Of a stretch of DNA of 64,000 nt, positions 63,511 through 64,000 are shown piece by piece. Made by a program: the position numbers and the translations under genes. The stretch comes from Mycobacterium gallinarum. GTDB lineage: Bacteria > Actinomycetota > Actinomycetes > Mycobacteriales > Mycobacteriaceae. Within the stretch, counting starts at the first letter, position 1. Every line of letters begins with the position of its first letter. Below the pieces are notes generated by a model, which made no database searches, had not been told where the DNA came from, and saw nothing but the letters and a program-made list of their open reading frames with translations. The stretch lies in contig NZ_AP022601.1 of the NCBI RefSeq assembly GCF_010726765.1, forward strand, positions 4,278,001 through 4,342,000, written 5' to 3'.

Positions 63511-64000
63511 GGAGGCGGAGGCGGTGCACCCGGCACGCCGGGGGGCGGCGGTGGCGCACCAGGCGCGACCGGCGCACCGGGCGCGACGGGCACAGGCTGA
63601 GGCGCGCCGGGTGCGACGGGCGCAGGCGGGCCGACGGGCACAGTCGTGGGTGGGCCCCACGGGATCGTGACCCCGGGCGCCAGCTCGATCGTCGGCTGAA
63701 TCACGGTGGTCTGCGGCACGGGCGGGACGTCCGGCGGCGGGCTCGACGGCGGCGGCGCCGGGGCTTGCGGCACACCGGCGTAGCCGCCGATCTCCTCGGG
63801 CTTCGGGAACGTCTCGTTGTCGGTTCCGTCCAGCGCGCCGTCCATCGTCGCTTTCCAGATGTCCGACGGCAGACCCGAACCGTAGACCGGCGAGCCGTAA
63901 CTGTTCTCCAGTGGTTTGGTGCCTTCGGTGGTGCCGACCCAGACCGCCGTCGACAACGACGGTGTGAAGCCGACCATCCACGCGTCACGGTTGGCGCCGG
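63507..64000 (-). CDS. ponA1: Bifunctional penicillin-binding protein 1 (PonA1), C-terminal part
   Basis: Truncated by the window edge; the N-terminus lies beyond 64000. What is visible is the end of the transpeptidase domain (DAWMVGFTPSLSTAVWVGTT, SGLPSDIWKATMDGAL) and the long Pro-rich tail (PPPSSPPPDVPPVPQTT to PGVPGAPPPPP) typical of mycobacterial PonA1, which reaches into the periplasm and contacts RipA. Coupled to the GT87 gene by the GTGA overlap. Confidence 0.95.
   Translation of the reverse strand, partial: GANRDAWMVGFTPSLSTAVWVGTTEGTKPLENSYGSPVYGSGLPSDIWKATMDGALDGTDNETFPKPEEIGGYAGVPQAPAPPPSSPPPDVPPVPQTTVIQPTIELAPGVTIPWGPPTTVPVGPPAPVAPGAPQPVPVAPGAPVAPGAPPPPPGVPGAPPPPP

Noticed and set aside
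1..64000. Search for tRNA, CRISPR arrays, insertion sequences, integrases and toxin-antitoxin pairs
   Set aside because: No CCA-ended cloverleaf, regular short repeats, transposase DDE/HUH motifs or recombinase motifs could be recognised by eye.

Overview
The window is high-GC DNA from a mycobacterium. The anchor is the right-hand end: ponA1 (partial), a GT87-type mannosyltransferase (Rv0051-like), rpsF, ssb, rpsR, rplI and dnaB, all on the minus strand and in the order known from the Mycobacterium chromosome. F420-type nitroreductase, LpqE-like and Rv1733c-like proteins, ANTAR proteins and many DUFs typical of mycobacteria agree with this. The rest (1-51.8 kb) is an accessory stress and redox region downstream of dnaB. 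It contains many broken genes, and I could recognise no transposase or integrase in it.

Layout. 1-5.9 kb: remnants of a P450, a SRPBCC gene and a BCCT transporter around an intact P450/SDR/esterase cluster and a DUF1295 membrane enzyme. 6-13 kb: small stress genes (three-helix-bundle protein, nitroreductase, stress protein plus HtrA-like protease, a second stress protein, an LpqE-like lipoprotein) mixed with remnants of a DUF6328 gene and of pstB. 13.3-17.5 kb: MarR regulator, glucose dehydrogenase translationally coupled to a GH15 trehalase/glucoamylase, and a tandem-ANTAR protein. 17.6-22 kb: alkyltransferase-like protein plus DUF488, a universal stress protein, and a slipin/DUF3040/DUF5994 operon behind a truncated RelA/SpoT-type synthetase. 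22.6-33.4 kb: a redox block with three paralogous SufR-like regulators (conserved CP[FV]...C.L[HN] cysteine motif), DoxX, transaldolase, ferredoxin reductase, CtaD, DUF2249, 7Fe ferredoxin FdxA and a cupin. 33.5-51 kb: Rv1733c-like protein, catalase, ferredoxin, Dps, a VLRF1-type release-factor-like protein, GreA/B-like proteins, D-amino-acid dehydrogenases, a PucR regulator and DUF5994 proteins. In this block a dadA/greA-like module is present in two opposite orientations around pucR.

The most interesting signal is a 38-bp tripartite element, CGACAA(A/C/T)-N13-(G/A)TTGT(C/T)-N7-(G/A)GCA(A/G). It occurs six times between 33.5 and 46.6 kb, always intergenic and always oriented towards a downstream gene. 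In four cases the 27-bp dyad ends 75-81 nt before a start codon. It appears to define a local regulon (Rv1733c-like, GreA-like, both dadA copies, a small ORF near Dps) whose regulator is unknown; the PucR protein inside the cluster is a candidate only. Second is dnaB, split at its P-loop by a 417-aa intein that starts with Ala and carries two Cys-rich, zinc-ribbon-like clusters inside its endonuclease part.

Functional reading (inference): the region looks like a stationary-phase, oxidative and nutrient-stress island. It combines peroxide and iron defence (catalase, Dps), Fe-S-sensing regulators with ferredoxins, trehalose-to-gluconate carbon use, membrane and proteostasis factors, and transcription/translation rescue proteins. 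At least thirteen decaying gene remnants show that it is being rearranged and lost.
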